This document shows, in pieces, positions 1 through 10,700 of a stretch of DNA of 64,000 nucleotides (positions are counted from its first letter, which is position 1; every line of letters starts with the position of its first letter). The DNA is from Capronia americana (lineage: Eukaryota; Ascomycota; Eurotiomycetes; Chaetothyriales; Herpotrichiellaceae). Made by a program: the position numbers and the translations under genes. The DNA lies in contig JADWQD010000004.1 in the NCBI GenBank assembly GCA_016110215.1, positions 1,674,001 to 1,738,000 on the forward strand, given 5' to 3'. The notes below the pieces were generated by a model. That model was not told the origin of the DNA and did not search any database. It saw only the letters and a list, made by a program, of their open reading frames with translations.

Positions 1-1248
1 ACTGTAACGATCAATCTGCAGCTTTCTCCTCGCTATAAGATATAGCAAGGCAATAGTAAGCCTAGAAGCTTACTCCGTACTGGGTCACCATATGGCATAT
101 ATCAGACTCGGCCACAAACATGCCGGACGCCATTGTGCTTGCTTTGCGACCTTAGTTTGCCTGGCACTCTAGCTCCAACTTCTGTATCCCGACCAGCACG
201 CTCACTCCTCCGAAATCCTTTGTGATCTGACAAGCCTCGAGTCGGTCAGCATCCGATTCGCCATTCAGCGCCGCCCATCTCTGTATCCTAGACGAGCCCG
301 TCCTTTTGATGCACCACCTTCATTTTGTTTTTCCGTTACAATATCTCATATACCTAGGTACCGAGCAGATCTGGTCGAGGGACGAGATTGGCTGCTATCC
401 CTTTTGCCCCAGACAAAGCCAATGTATCATAGCGCTCTGGCTTTCAGTGCCTTCCGTCGACAAACGATCATCTTTGACGCTGTCGGCCATAATTGTCACG
501 TGGCCTCATCGTTCAGCAAGAAAAACACCTTGAGAGTTGCGTAAACGTGGCCACCAATTTGGCAAAATCGATACCCATTGAGTGGAGTTGGTGCCGCGAC
601 AGCAGTAATTCAGCGGCTCTTTAACGAGGTATGTTGCGTTTGAGGCTTCCAAGGGTTGGTCGACTGCGAGATGCCGTTGCGCATTTTGGTCCGACTGGAA
701 ATCAACAGTGATCTCGTCTCAAGGCCATCCTCTCCGGGTACGCCGGGTTCCATGGATTTACAAATGGGAAGATTGATCCCCAGTTTCGAGGTGGAAAGGT
801 CGACGTTTTGAGAGCAGAGTGCTCCCCCGTAGCTAACGCGGGGCAAGGAAACGCGCAGCTTGCACTTCCGACTTCTATTTCGCTCTCTAGGCGCCCGGTT
901 GAAACATGACCGGCCAACCACATGTCTTGCTCCCTACAACACCAAGATCGTCCAAGCAGATGGGCAGGTGAGATTCTACGAATAGGACTTGGCGGCTAGA
1001 CTGCTCACTCACTCCATGCTACCCCGGGCTTGATCGTGTTCCGTGGTATATATAACCTGCGGTGTCATCTCCATCAACCGCGACGTCGCCCACGGTTAGC
1101 AGTCTTCATTCCCTGATGAGCGAGACCGGCCCATTGATTTTCTCGCCGTACAAAAAGTTGAGCCTTTGTTTTGCTCGGGCTTCTGCTCTTGAATCGTTGT
1201 CGTCCTGCTGTATCTGCCCTCGTTGCTGAAGTTCTCTCTCCTCTCACC
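1..1248. other. Intergenic and 5' region upstream of AIM24
   Basis: No open frame here has recognisable protein content; the longest frames (around 306-533 and 610-923) read as low-complexity chance frames. The only clear element is a TATA-like stretch near 1047. The region probably holds the promoter and 5' untranslated leader of the AIM24-like gene that starts at 1249. Confidence 0.5.
1047..1055 (+). promoter_or_regulatory. TATA-box-like element upstream of AIM24
   Basis: TATATATAA lies about 195 bp before the chosen AIM24 start codon, in otherwise GC-balanced DNA. The spacing fits a TATA box with a leader of roughly 100-150 nt. This is inference from position and sequence only. Confidence 0.4.
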
Positions 1249-2709
1249 ATGTCCTACCCTCCGCCAGGCGCGGGACAGCCGCAGGGCTACTATCCTCGTA
1301 TGAGCCCCTCGACATCGCATGCGATGAGAAATGGCTAACCTGCGAACAGCCCCTCCGACTAATGGCCAGCGTACGGCATGCGAGCAGATGCTATTCCTCT
1401 CTCCTCCATGACACTGACTTGCCTACCACACAGCCACATTCCGTCCACCTCCCTCACAAACGTCCCCGCCGCCGCAGTTCTTCCCCCCTCCTCCGTCCGG
1501 CCCATCCCCTCCACCCCAGAACGCGCACTACCCACCCCCGCCCCAGATATCGCAGGTAACGCAGTCTCCTTCGCCTCCGCCGCTCCAACAACCCACAGCC
1601 CAACGCCCGTTCAACTACTCGACCGTCCCGGCGTCCGCGCCCGCCTACAGAACCACGTTCGACCACTCGGCCATCCAAGCCCACAACCGACAACCCTCGT
1701 ACGATGGCCCCGCGGCCGCACCTATCGCCGAGGGCGATGAAAAAGTTACATCCCCGCGCCTCGCAAAAATCACGAGCGAGATGGCCAACGTGATGAAATC
1801 GCCACAGGGCCCATCGCTCGTGGGCGTCCCGCAAGGCGGCGGCTTCGTGGGCGCGCAAGCCACCAACCAGGACGACGTCGGCACGTTCAACGGCGGCAGC
1901 TACCGCATCTCGCATCGCGACACGAACTCGATCCTCACGATCCAGCTGGCCATGGGCTGCCCCATCACGGCCAAACCGGGCGTCATGATCGCCATGTCCC
2001 CCAGCGTCATGCTGAAGGGCAACGTCAAGTTCAGTGTCAAGAAACTGCTGATCGGCGGCGAGATGGCGCACAGCACTTTCACCGGGCCCGGGGAGCTGCT
2101 CCTCGCGCCCAGCACGCTAGGCGACATCAGCATCCTACGGCTGAAGGGCGACGAGGTCTGGTCGGTGGGCAAGGATGCGTTCCTGGCGTGCACGCAGGGC
2201 GTGATCAAGGAGTACAAGAACCAGGGCATCAGCAAGGCCATGTTCTCCGGAGAAGGCCTGTACGTGTACAAGATGTCGGGGCTTGGGATTCTGTGGATGA
2301 GCACCTTCGGCGCCGTGCTCAGGAAGGATGTAAGTGATATATCAAAAGCTCTCTCCCCGCCGTTTCCTGCGGCGCATTCCGTTATCCGTTCTACCTGCAT
2401 CCGGACCCCTAGAGTCCTGGATCTATACCTCACTCGACTGACCTGAACCGTACTGAATCAAAACTCAACTGACATTCTCTACCACAGCTGGTCGACGGCG
2501 AGAAGTACATCATCGACAATGGCCACCTGGTGGCCTGGAACTGCAAGTACGTGCTCGAGCGCGTCGCGTCCGGGGGCATCATCTCGGGCATCAGCTCGGG
2601 GGAAGGGCTGATCTGTAAGTTCACGGGGCCGGGCACCGTCTTCATGCAGACCAGGAATGCGAGTGCCTTTTCGGCGTTTATCAGTGGGAATGCGCACAAG
2701 GAGCTGTGA
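1249..2709 (+). CDS. AIM24: AIM24-like mitochondrial protein (AIM24/DUF124 family)
   Basis: Four exons: 1249-1297, 1350-1370 (21 nt), 1434-2329 and 2488-2709, giving 395 residues. The 21-nt second exon keeps the phase and joins two parts of a Pro/Gln-rich N-terminus (about 1-130). The rest is the AIM24 (DUF124) beta-rich fold, with Gly-rich strands such as [17 protein letters not shown] and a closing [13 protein letters not shown]. In yeast, Aim24 is a mitochondrial inner-membrane protein that supports MICOS and respiratory complexes. Many filamentous fungi have this version with a long Pro-rich N-terminus instead of a clear presequence, so mitochondrial location is inferred. The start was chosen because MSYPPPGAG leads directly into the Pro-rich tract and follows a good TCACC context. 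The family call is firm; the first two introns are less certain than the third. Confidence 0.85.
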
Positions 2710-3130
2710 GAATGGGGGAGATGAGGAGACCGGATTGATAGACTGAATAATTTCGATATGCCATATGGGGTGGATATGGTCTCATAATTTCCTGCATTCA
2801 TACTTGGTAAATGGGCACGAGTTCACCAGGAGCAGGTCCGGACGTCATGTGAAATGAATTTTCTTGAGGCTGCACGTATGTATATATGTGCCTTGAGGGG
2901 CCCACTTCCCGATAGAACGCAGAGTTGCATTTGCTGCGAAAAGGTGCGCCTGGCAAAGAACGTGGACTCTTCATCGCGAGGGATCTAGCGCTTTGGCTCA
3001 TTTGGGTGCATCTGCAATCGTGCCTAGCGACTTCTGTCGCAGCATCATCTCCTTCATTTCCAGGCCCTTGCCAACGAACGAATAGGATACACATGGCGCC
3101 TTCCTTGACATTGAAGCCTCTCTTCCTAGC
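2710..3130. other. Convergent 3' intergenic spacer
   Basis: This 421-bp gap separates the ends of AIM24 (plus strand) and eIF2-beta (minus strand). It should hold both 3' untranslated regions and polyadenylation signals. I see no further gene. Confidence 0.6.
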
Positions 3131-4258
3131 TTAGACGTTGAGCCTCTTTCTCTTGCCGACTTGGGCAGTGAAACCACTCTTGATAGCCGTGACTGATCGT
3201 CTCGATCCACAGTTCAGACATTCCACGAAATACAATCGATTCTCACCCTTCTCCAACTTGGTGTTCGGGCTCCTGCACGTCTTGCATGTGACGTATTCGA
3301 CGATATACCGTCTCAGGACATTCTCAATCTGCTTCTGCTGGAACCGACCCTTGATAACCAATCGCTTGGACCCGTCTACACTGCCGCTGGTACCCAGTTC
3401 CGCGAACAAGAACTGTGTGACGTGTTCGTCGGTACGCTTCATCCGCGTGCAGATTTCGTGGATGTTGGCGAAGATGGTCTTCTTGTTGCCTTCTCGGAGA
3501 CACTGCGGGGGCGGAATCTTGTAGGATTTGGATCCCGACATCAGGATGTCCGGGTTGTTCTTGTTGACCGTTTCGAAGAAACGCTTGAGCAGGAGGGCGT
3601 AGGTGATGGGGCTTGTAGCGTCGTGGGCCCAGATTCCGGTCCCGGCGTCCATGTCTCCATCCTGGTCCTGCGTTGCAGAGGGTTGTTCTTCCTTTTCGTC
3701 GGATCCTCCTTCTGCGAGGCCAGCCTGGGCCAGCTTCGCGGCGAAGTCCTCGGCACCTTCGGTCTTGGGTTTCGTGGACTTCTTCTTTTTCTTCTTCAGG
3801 GCCGAAGCGTCGAAGTCGCCGTCTGCTGTCACTGCCGGGGCTGATTCGCCATCTTCCTTGTCTTCCGTCTTCGGTTTAGAGGTTTTCTTCTTCTTCTTGT
3901 TTAGCCCGGCGAACATGTCGGTGACTTCATCGACGCCGTTGTCTGTAGGTGGTGACGAGTGTTTCTCAGCTGTGACCTTATCCTCCGGCCCGGAAGGGGG
4001 GGCCTCTGAAATTTCACCGTTCTCGTCCATGATGGTGTTGTCGTCGCTGAATGCTACGGATTTGCGGGGTTTTCGTTCGTGGTGAGGATGATCCTGTAGA
4101 GCAACAGAGGATGTGTCAGTAAGAATGTTGGCGGTTGTGGGGCGAAGTGCAGAATGTTTCAGATGAAATTCCTCATTTGAGGGCTCTGCATCTGCATGTG
4201 AGGGCAAGCGTAAAGGTAAGAGTGGGGTCTGTGTGGCGTTACATACAACTTCTGCCAT
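3131..4258 (-). CDS. SUI3: Translation initiation factor eIF2 subunit beta
   Basis: Minus strand; exons 4258-4247 and 4093-3131 with a 153-nt intron (4094-4246; GTATGT donor, CTACAG acceptor), giving 324 residues. Exon 1 encodes only MAEV. The acidic and basic N-terminus has two polylysine blocks (near NKKKKKTSK and LKKKKKKSTK), matching the K-boxes that bind eIF5 and eIF2B-epsilon. The C-terminal half is the eIF2B/IF5 domain, ending in a C4 zinc ribbon (CKTC ... CLNC) just before GKRKRLNV. The protein is the beta subunit of the heterotrimer that delivers initiator Met-tRNA to the 40S ribosome. The intron read straight through would insert about 50 non-conserved residues after MAEV, so the spliced start is preferred. 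It shares a 387-bp divergent promoter with the MIM2-like gene. Confidence 0.95.
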   Translation of the reverse strand: MAEVVCNATQTPLLPLRLPSHADAEPSNEEFHLKHSALRPTTANILTDTSSVALQDHPHHERKPRKSVAFSDDNTIMDENGEISEAPPSGPEDKVTAEKHSSPPTDNGVDEVTDMFAGLNKKKKKTSKPKTEDKEDGESAPAVTADGDFDASALKKKKKKSTKPKTEGAEDFAAKLAQAGLAEGGSDEKEEQPSATQDQDGDMDAGTGIWAHDATSPITYALLLKRFFETVNKNNPDILMSGSKSYKIPPPQCLREGNKKTIFANIHEICTRMKRTDEHVTQFLFAELGTSGSVDGSKRLVIKGRFQQKQIENVLRRYIVEYVTCKTCRSPNTKLEKGENRLYFVECLNCGSRRSVTAIKSGFTAQVGKRKRLNV

Positions 4259-4645
4259 GGTTTTGCGCTTCGATTGTGTGATGTAGACGAGAAGGAGGGG
4301 GTGTACCGCTTGATTGTACTTTGTGTCTGTCTGAGGTAGCTGTAGAAGGTTCAAGAAGTTGCGTGCGAGGGTGACTGTTGATTCCCATATTTCAAATTCC
4401 AACAGACAATAATGAGTCAAAGAAATCAGTGACGCAATCACGTGAAGCTCGCCGAAGCCCAGGCTTAATTCTTGGAGGCAGCCTTGCCGGGCCTCATTCG
4501 TTCCTCACCACCACAGCTTCCAACCCGGTACGGCACGGCAGTAAAGCGAACGCTCGTGGTGCCATGATCTCACGGTAACCCTCTGCTGCTTGCCTTCCCC
4601 CGGCGAGGGAGCCGAGAACTCGCAAACGACACCCAAGCTGCAACC
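4259..4645. promoter_or_regulatory. Bidirectional promoter between eIF2-beta and MIM2-like genes
   Basis: The 387 bp between two divergent start codons (4258 minus, 4646 plus) must contain both promoters. No TATA box is evident, as is common for housekeeping genes. I found no other feature. Confidence 0.5.
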
Positions 4646-5054
4646 ATGTCCGACACGGACGGCTTAGCCGCCTCGGCGTCCTTCCTCGAGCCTCCTGCCA
4701 GCGAAGACAACAACGACGTCGACTCATTACCCTCAGAACCGGACTCGGACGACGTCACAGCGAGCGACGAGGAAGACTACGAGGAATCAGACGCAGAAAG
4801 AGAGTGGAAGGAGAGCCTACAACAGCTGGAACTCCTGCTCTCAATGGTCATTGTGCCCTATGTGGGCAAGTATTTTGGACGCAAGTTTGCGTATTGGGGT
4901 AAGTCTTCTCCGGCCGGCCGGGATTTGTGAAATGTGCTGACGGTACCAAGGATGGAAACAGTTCATGGAATGGAAATACCCCGTTGAAATTGTCATCACA
5001 AATAAGGCTGCGTTCAGGGGCATGGGCGCAGTGGAGGCGGCAGCTTCGCTATGA
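4646..5054 (+). CDS. MIM2: MIM2-like mitochondrial outer-membrane import protein
   Basis: Two exons, 4646-4898 and 4951-5054, joined across a 52-nt GTAAGT...AAG intron; 118 residues. The first about 60 residues are acidic (Asp/Glu/Ser). A conserved block follows with a hydrophobic helix (LELLLSMVIVPYVGKYFGRK) and then FAYWGWKQFMEWKYP across the exon junction. An acidic N-terminus, one membrane helix and an aromatic-basic tail is the pattern I associate with fungal Mim2, which with Mim1 inserts alpha-helical proteins into the mitochondrial outer membrane. Yeast Mim2 is slightly shorter (87 residues). The family call rests on this motif pattern, not an alignment. Without the intron the frame ends soon after WGK and loses the conserved tail. 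Confidence 0.65.
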
Positions 5055-6448
5055 GACTACAAAAAACCAAACAGTTGCGTGCGGTAACGTACGATAAAAA
5101 GGCCACCATCAGCTCAGGGCGGCCTCGGGGCGGCCAAAATGGCTGGAACCCTCGGACTTCCAGTGAAAAATCCCCATGCATAACGCACCGATTGGGGTCA
5201 GCTTTGAACATATAAGCCGAGATATTGCTCGGTGGCTCTCAGAGATGCTATGCGAAACTGCGTCGAGTATGACCTTGGCGAATTCACACAAATCAGTTCG
5301 TTTTGAGGAAGCCACTTGGAGGATGATACTCTTGATTTCACTGTTCTGGGTGACATCCTATAATGCCCTTCCGCGCTATCAGCTACGACTCGAAGTCTCG
5401 AGCGTACAGAATAGCACCAAAACGATCCACAATTTGTGATGCATATTTTTCTAGGTGAACAGCATGTGCCGTGCCGTGCCGCCTTCAATTCATGACGAGG
5501 ACTTTCGGACCTTGAAGACATGCAACGCCATCAGTCCCTATTACGAGGACAACTTCAGCACATACTCACAGCCCAAGCGAGTGATAAGCATTTGGTGATC
5601 TAGATCTTGAGCCGCATATCAGTCCGCAACAAACGCCCCATTCTCCTCCGGATATCGATCCGATACATTTGACACATATCATTCATCTGTGCTGGGCAGT
5701 AGGTATTTCACCAATGTGGCGAATATGGAATGATGCCCTAGCGGCCCTCGCCAGCAAATAGTCTGTGATATCTCTGAGTCGGGACGATACCAGTCGCAGG
5801 CATCCTATACTTGGTGTTGTCGGCTCATAGCCTTCGTGCAGTAATATCCTCCGCGTGACAATCTCTGACAAGATATGCGCGAGGACCTCGTCGGGAAGGA
5901 ATTCAAAGAGGTTCGTCCGAAACGGCTGCTTTTGGCAGATGCTTAGTGCAAATTTGATGAGGGACCTGAAAGGAGCGTAACGATAGGGTTACTTGTGTGT
6001 CGCGAAGTCCAAGGTGATAGTCTCTCCTGGGGGCCATTCCAAATAGTAATATCGAAATGCTCCGAAACTTGGTGAAACCTCCTGATACGTTGGCAGGCTA
6101 GTTCTATCATGCAAGGTGTATTCGATGTATTAAAACTTGCAGGAGAAGGGCAAAGGTGCACAAGTCCTCAACATCACGCCCCCCCTCCCCCACCCCAGCA
6201 GTTGGGCACAAGCATGGAAACTTCAGGATCTCGATCGGATTTTCTAGGTTGCGCAGCCCGCCGAGTCAGAATAGTTCCATCAATCCACTCTGATTTCGTA
6301 GTCTTGGTCTTTCTGGCCGGACCGCAGGTGAGGCCGTTAAAGTCGCCTCTGGAGACTTGTGTCTTTCTAAAGCAAGAACGCACTTTGAAGAACGTGGGGC
6401 TTCCAAGCGCACTGAAGGTCGAAGTAGTGTGGCCGGCACCGGTGGTCC
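5055..6448. other. Intergenic region without a supportable gene
   Basis: Both strands hold only short frames (under about 120 codons) with no domain-like content and no splice-consistent continuation. The region contains the 3' ends of the MIM2-like and alkyltransferase genes, which are convergent here. It could hide a non-coding transcript, but nothing in the sequence shows one. Confidence 0.5.
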
Positions 6449-7411
6449 TTAAGCAGAACTGTCTTCTGTGACTTGAAAATCGTGAAATTTCCGGAACGGC
6501 TCCCCAGAGACCTTGCCTCGACTATCAAACCTAACTCCTTCGCCTCGGAGCAGATCGATTTTCTTGGCCGCATGCTTCCCATCCTTACCCCAGTCACCTT
6601 GAAACCCACCAATACTTCCATCTGCCGCTAGGACTCGGTGGCAGGGTACTTCGGGGGCAAAGGGGTTGTTCCGCATGCCGTTTCCCACTGCTCGGGCAGA
6701 AGACTTGAGATACTCTGACATCGCAGCGTAGGTGGTATAGCGTCCTCGGGGGACAGAAAGCAGCACGGTATAAAGTCTCTTACGGTATGGAGTTAGTGAT
6801 GGGTGTGACCTAACTCGTCGGAGAATCTGTTTTAGATCATCGTCGTATGGCTGCTGTTCGTTTGTTCGCCGCATATTCTCAGTTGTAGTAGGTCTGATTT
6901 GTTCGAAAGTTTGGGAGCGCCAAAAGTCCAACGTCGACTGCTTTTTCTCCGTTATGTGGCCCTTTCTAGGCGCTGTAGCATCGGGTCCCTCGATCTCATC
7001 GAAAGTGCGTTTTGGGGTGCCGGTAATTGATAGTTCCTGCCTCTCTTTTCGTGGGGCTTGTTTGGCTGTCAATAAACCGCAATTCTTCACGTTTTTTCCT
7101 CTACATTCCAAGCTAATTTCGTCCAACCGACAAAGGTCAACATCCCCGGCCACGATCTTCAAGCCGAGTGCGATCGCTTTCTGCAGTTGTTGCTCGTTCA
7201 TGTTTCTTACCGCTGGTTTTGGCAGTACCTTATCCCATTGCTTCTGACCCTCGCCAATCGCGTTATCGAGGATGATTCGTGCAAAGCAATGGCCAAGAGT
7301 GATGGGCCATTTGGGTTGACAGGGGTCACGCGCTTTGGCCAGCTCGGGAAGAGTCACGGAGTATAGGTTCTTCCATTCTTCCCGCAAAAGCTCCATATCC
7401 GGCATGGCCAT
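6449..7411 (-). CDS. MGT1: Methylated-DNA-protein-cysteine methyltransferase with N-terminal extension
   Basis: Single exon, 320 residues from the first in-frame ATG (7411). The C-terminal about 100 residues are a complete O6-alkylguanine-DNA alkyltransferase domain: a helix-turn-helix with GRYTTYAAMSEYLK and RAVGNGMRNNP, and the active-site motif PCHRV with acceptor Cys257, followed by GSIGGFQG. The enzyme moves alkyl groups from O6-alkylguanine to its own cysteine in one irreversible turnover. The first about 150 residues are unusual: a block with KWPITLGHCFARIILDNAIGEG that I do not recognise, then a linker. This is longer than yeast Mgt1 (188 residues) and may be a fused domain. The frame stays open for another 62 codons upstream to a GTG, so an unseen 5' exon is possible. 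It is head-to-head with MRC1. Confidence 0.88.
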   Translation of the reverse strand: MAMPDMELLREEWKNLYSVTLPELAKARDPCQPKWPITLGHCFARIILDNAIGEGQKQWDKVLPKPAVRNMNEQQLQKAIALGLKIVAGDVDLCRLDEISLECRGKNVKNCGLLTAKQAPRKERQELSITGTPKRTFDEIEGPDATAPRKGHITEKKQSTLDFWRSQTFEQIRPTTTENMRRTNEQQPYDDDLKQILRRVRSHPSLTPYRKRLYTVLLSVPRGRYTTYAAMSEYLKSSARAVGNGMRNNPFAPEVPCHRVLAADGSIGGFQGDWGKDGKHAAKKIDLLRGEGVRFDSRGKVSGEPFRKFHDFQVTEDSSA

Positions 7412-7721
7412 AATGCGATCTCCTCTGTAGGGCCATGAGCCAGGCTTCGTGAGATGTATTCGAGTTGTCTTGGGAGGGAGAGCACGAGGAGGAGATGGGA
7501 AGAGCAGAATCGAAGCAAGTCGAGTCGGGCGAGCTTTACGCGCAGAAAGCGCAATAGCAACGACGATGACGTAACGCGTTTTCCTCGACGCGCCCACCGC
7601 GACACGTGAATGTCAGTGCAGGCTTCACGCTTCACGATTTCTACGCTTCCACGTACAGTCTCAGTCTCATCTACCATGATCAACAGCTAGATTCGCCCAC
7701 CTTCGTGCCTTAGTCGTCGAT
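7412..7721. promoter_or_regulatory. Divergent promoter of alkyltransferase and MRC1, with an MluI cell-cycle box
   Basis: The 310-bp interval between two divergent DNA-maintenance genes carries ACGCGT at 7574-7579, the MluI cell-cycle box bound by the Mbp1/Swi6 factor in fungi. A GACGCG half-match lies at 7587-7592. Replication and repair genes are classic G1/S targets of this element. Function here is inferred from motif and context. Confidence 0.5.
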
Positions 7722-10700
7722 ATGGCTTCGTCACCGGTCTCGCCTTCCATCGTGAGCTCGCCTCGGAGTATTACCTCCATGTTGACCCCAACTCGAAAAG
7801 TCCAGGCATTACTCGCGCAGTTCAGCGATTCCGATTCCGATATCGATGCTCCAGCTCGCACGCAAAACGTGCATGAGAAGACTATCTCACAGCCCCTTAA
7901 TACACCAGGAGAGACCAGGGCAGCTGAGCCCTTGGAGGAGTCAGAAGACGAGGACATCCTAGCTCCTCGAAGGCTCCCAACTGCTAAGCAATTCGTTACT
8001 GCTACACCTGAACAAACGCCGCATCCTGGCTGGAACAATGCTCCCGAAACTTTCTCGACAGGGGAAGCGGGCGGACATGATAAGTTGTTTAGTGATTCAG
8101 AAGAGGATGGGATCTTGGGACCGCGACATGCCACCAAATCAGAAGCAACCAAATCTGCGTTCCGGTCACCCTCTCCATTGTTCTTTCCTTCCCCCGAAGG
8201 CCACAAATCGAAATTCCTTGCTCTTGTCGAAAAGCACAGAAAACATCGGGAAGAAAGAGAGGCCGAGGAAGCTCAAAAGCGTGTTCTACAACTCCAAAGC
8301 CTCAAATCCCAAAAGCAGGAACAACGGAAACCGCGCGGTTCGAGTCCTGCAGATGATACCGAAGAGGATAGTGACGTATCGGAAGGGGCTGGAGGACATA
8401 CCTTGTCGAAGCAAGCACGTCCTACCCGCAAAGCTAGCAAGAAAGCTCTAGAAGAGATGAACCGAGAGACTCAACGGATTAGTCGAAACATGCAGCTTGC
8501 ACATCAGGCACGTACAAAGAAGAAGATTACCAAGGACAGTCTGTTAGCCCGATTCAACTTTCCGATGGCTGCTTCGAAGGCTGGACAAGACCATGAAGCC
8601 TCCGCCACCAGCAGTTCCAGAGAGCCATCAGAAGACGAAGCCGAGAAAAGCCACGACACTCCACCTACAAGCCCACCTACGGATATTCGCAGTCCGAAGC
8701 TATCTAAAGGTAAAGGACGGGCTCTTTCGGTGGAACCAGTCGAACAAGTAGTACGCACCCAATTGGTGACGATGCCTGGTTCCGGTGTAGTAGATGAGCA
8801 GCCGCTGAAACCCACCATCAAGCCGCTGACGGGACCACTACGAGCCAAAACCCCATCTTTGGACACCATTTGGTCCTATGACGACGACTCTGGTTCTGAC
8901 CTAGAGGTGATCACATCTGGAGCCGATAAGCGCAAGTATGCCGTCTTCGAACACTTGCGCGCAAAGAAATCCAAAGAGGCTCCATCGCATATAGCATTAC
9001 GATCGCTTGCAAATCTACTTAGGGACGATCGCAAGCGCTCTGGCAGTGCGGCGGAAGTGGAAGCACAATTGCGAAGATTGGCTCGCGAACAGGCACAACA
9101 AGAGAAACAACACAGACTTGATGAGTTGATGGCGAAAGGCGTGATCATACAGACTGCAGAAGAGCGCGAGAGAGAGCAACAGGAAGTGGAGGATCTCCTT
9201 GAGCGGGCACGACAGGAGGCGGTCGACATCCAAAAGCGAGAAAAGGCTGCAGCAAAGAAGGAAGGAAATTATACCAAGGATGACCTGGATGATGAAGATG
9301 AAAGTGACGACGAAGACTTTGCTGTTGAAGATGACGACGGCGACAACGAGGACTCGGGGGAGGACAGTGAAGAGGATGTGGATAATACTGAGGATGAAGA
9401 GCCTGACGGTATCCAAGGAGCTGAGCAGGACGAGGGCAATCTTCTTGACGACGTAGCTGAAGAGCAAGATCCAACTGAGTCCTCGTCTACGGGAAGTGCA
9501 GCTGAGATTGACAACGAACACTCTGACGATGCGGCTGAGGACTCGCCACCAGTCGATTGGGTGCCACGCAAGCCCCGATTAAACCGAATCGTGAGTGACG
9601 ATGAGGAGGAGGCCGATAAAGATCTGCCGCGATCACCAGAACTTCCCATACCTGCGAAGACTCCCCTGTCTTTGACTCGCTCGACGAGAAAGCAGATTCC
9701 GGGCCTACAGATGTCGGACGACTTGCCTATCGGCCTGACACAAGCCTTCGATGCTACTATGGCAGACTCGCAGAGTCAGGACTTGCCGGTCACCCAAGAG
9801 CAGGATAGCCTCCAGATGACCGCGGACTTGCCATCACCCAACCTCGCGATGGTGCCCAAGCTTTACCGACTCGACTCAATTGACGTGATAACCGACAGCC
9901 AGCCGGCGTCTCAGACGCAGCCTCTGAATGTCAACCTTTCGTTTTCTCAATCAGAAATGGTCCCGCAGTCACCCGGCATACAGTCAGGCGTCACTGGGAT
10001 GGACATGACCCCGTCACAGCCACAGTTTGAGCCAACGCAGGACGGTGGATATGTCCTAAGCCCGTTCATGGGCAACCGTTTCGCGATCGAGACCCCTCAA
10101 CGCGCACCGCCGGACTCTACAGTGGACACTATCGTTGTGCCCAATGATCTGCAAGATAGCCCTATCATGCAGAGGAAGAGCAGACTCAAACGTGGCCGTG
10201 CCGTGTTCGATGATTCGGACGACGAGGCAACAGAAGCAAAAGACCCGTCAGCTTTCGATGTAATGCAACGCGCGGCAGCAAAGCAGTCTCGAGAAGCGTT
10301 TGACAAGCAAAAGTCACGAGCACGAGAAGCAGTTGACGATGCTGCAGAAGAGTCCGAAGATGAATATGCTGGTCTTGGCGGAGCGAGCGACGACGAGATA
10401 AACGATGAGGAGAATGAAGATGATCGACGGATGATTGATGAAGACACACAGGTCGGAGTCGGCGACGAAGCCAAACTGGCCAAGCTCTTTGCGGATCGGG
10501 AACGTCAACAAGACGAAGCCGCCGTTTCTAAATTGTTGAAAGACATCACGACTGGTGCACTACGACGGAAGCGTGGCAACGATGACCTAGATTTATCGGA
10601 TGAGGAAGACGCCGTGGTGCGACGAAGAGAAGCGAAGCGACGAGAGTTCGCCAAGATGCGCCGGGAATTGCTCAAGGACGAAGCTGTTGGAAAGATTGCC

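Noticed and set aside
7412..7597. N-terminal extension of the alkyltransferase to 7597
   Set aside because: The codon at 7597 is GTG, not ATG. The first in-frame ATG is 7411, though an upstream exon cannot be excluded.
9015..9649. Long antisense frames inside MRC1
   Set aside because: They mirror the acidic and Ser-rich codons of MRC1 as Ser/Leu/Val repeats and have no domain content.
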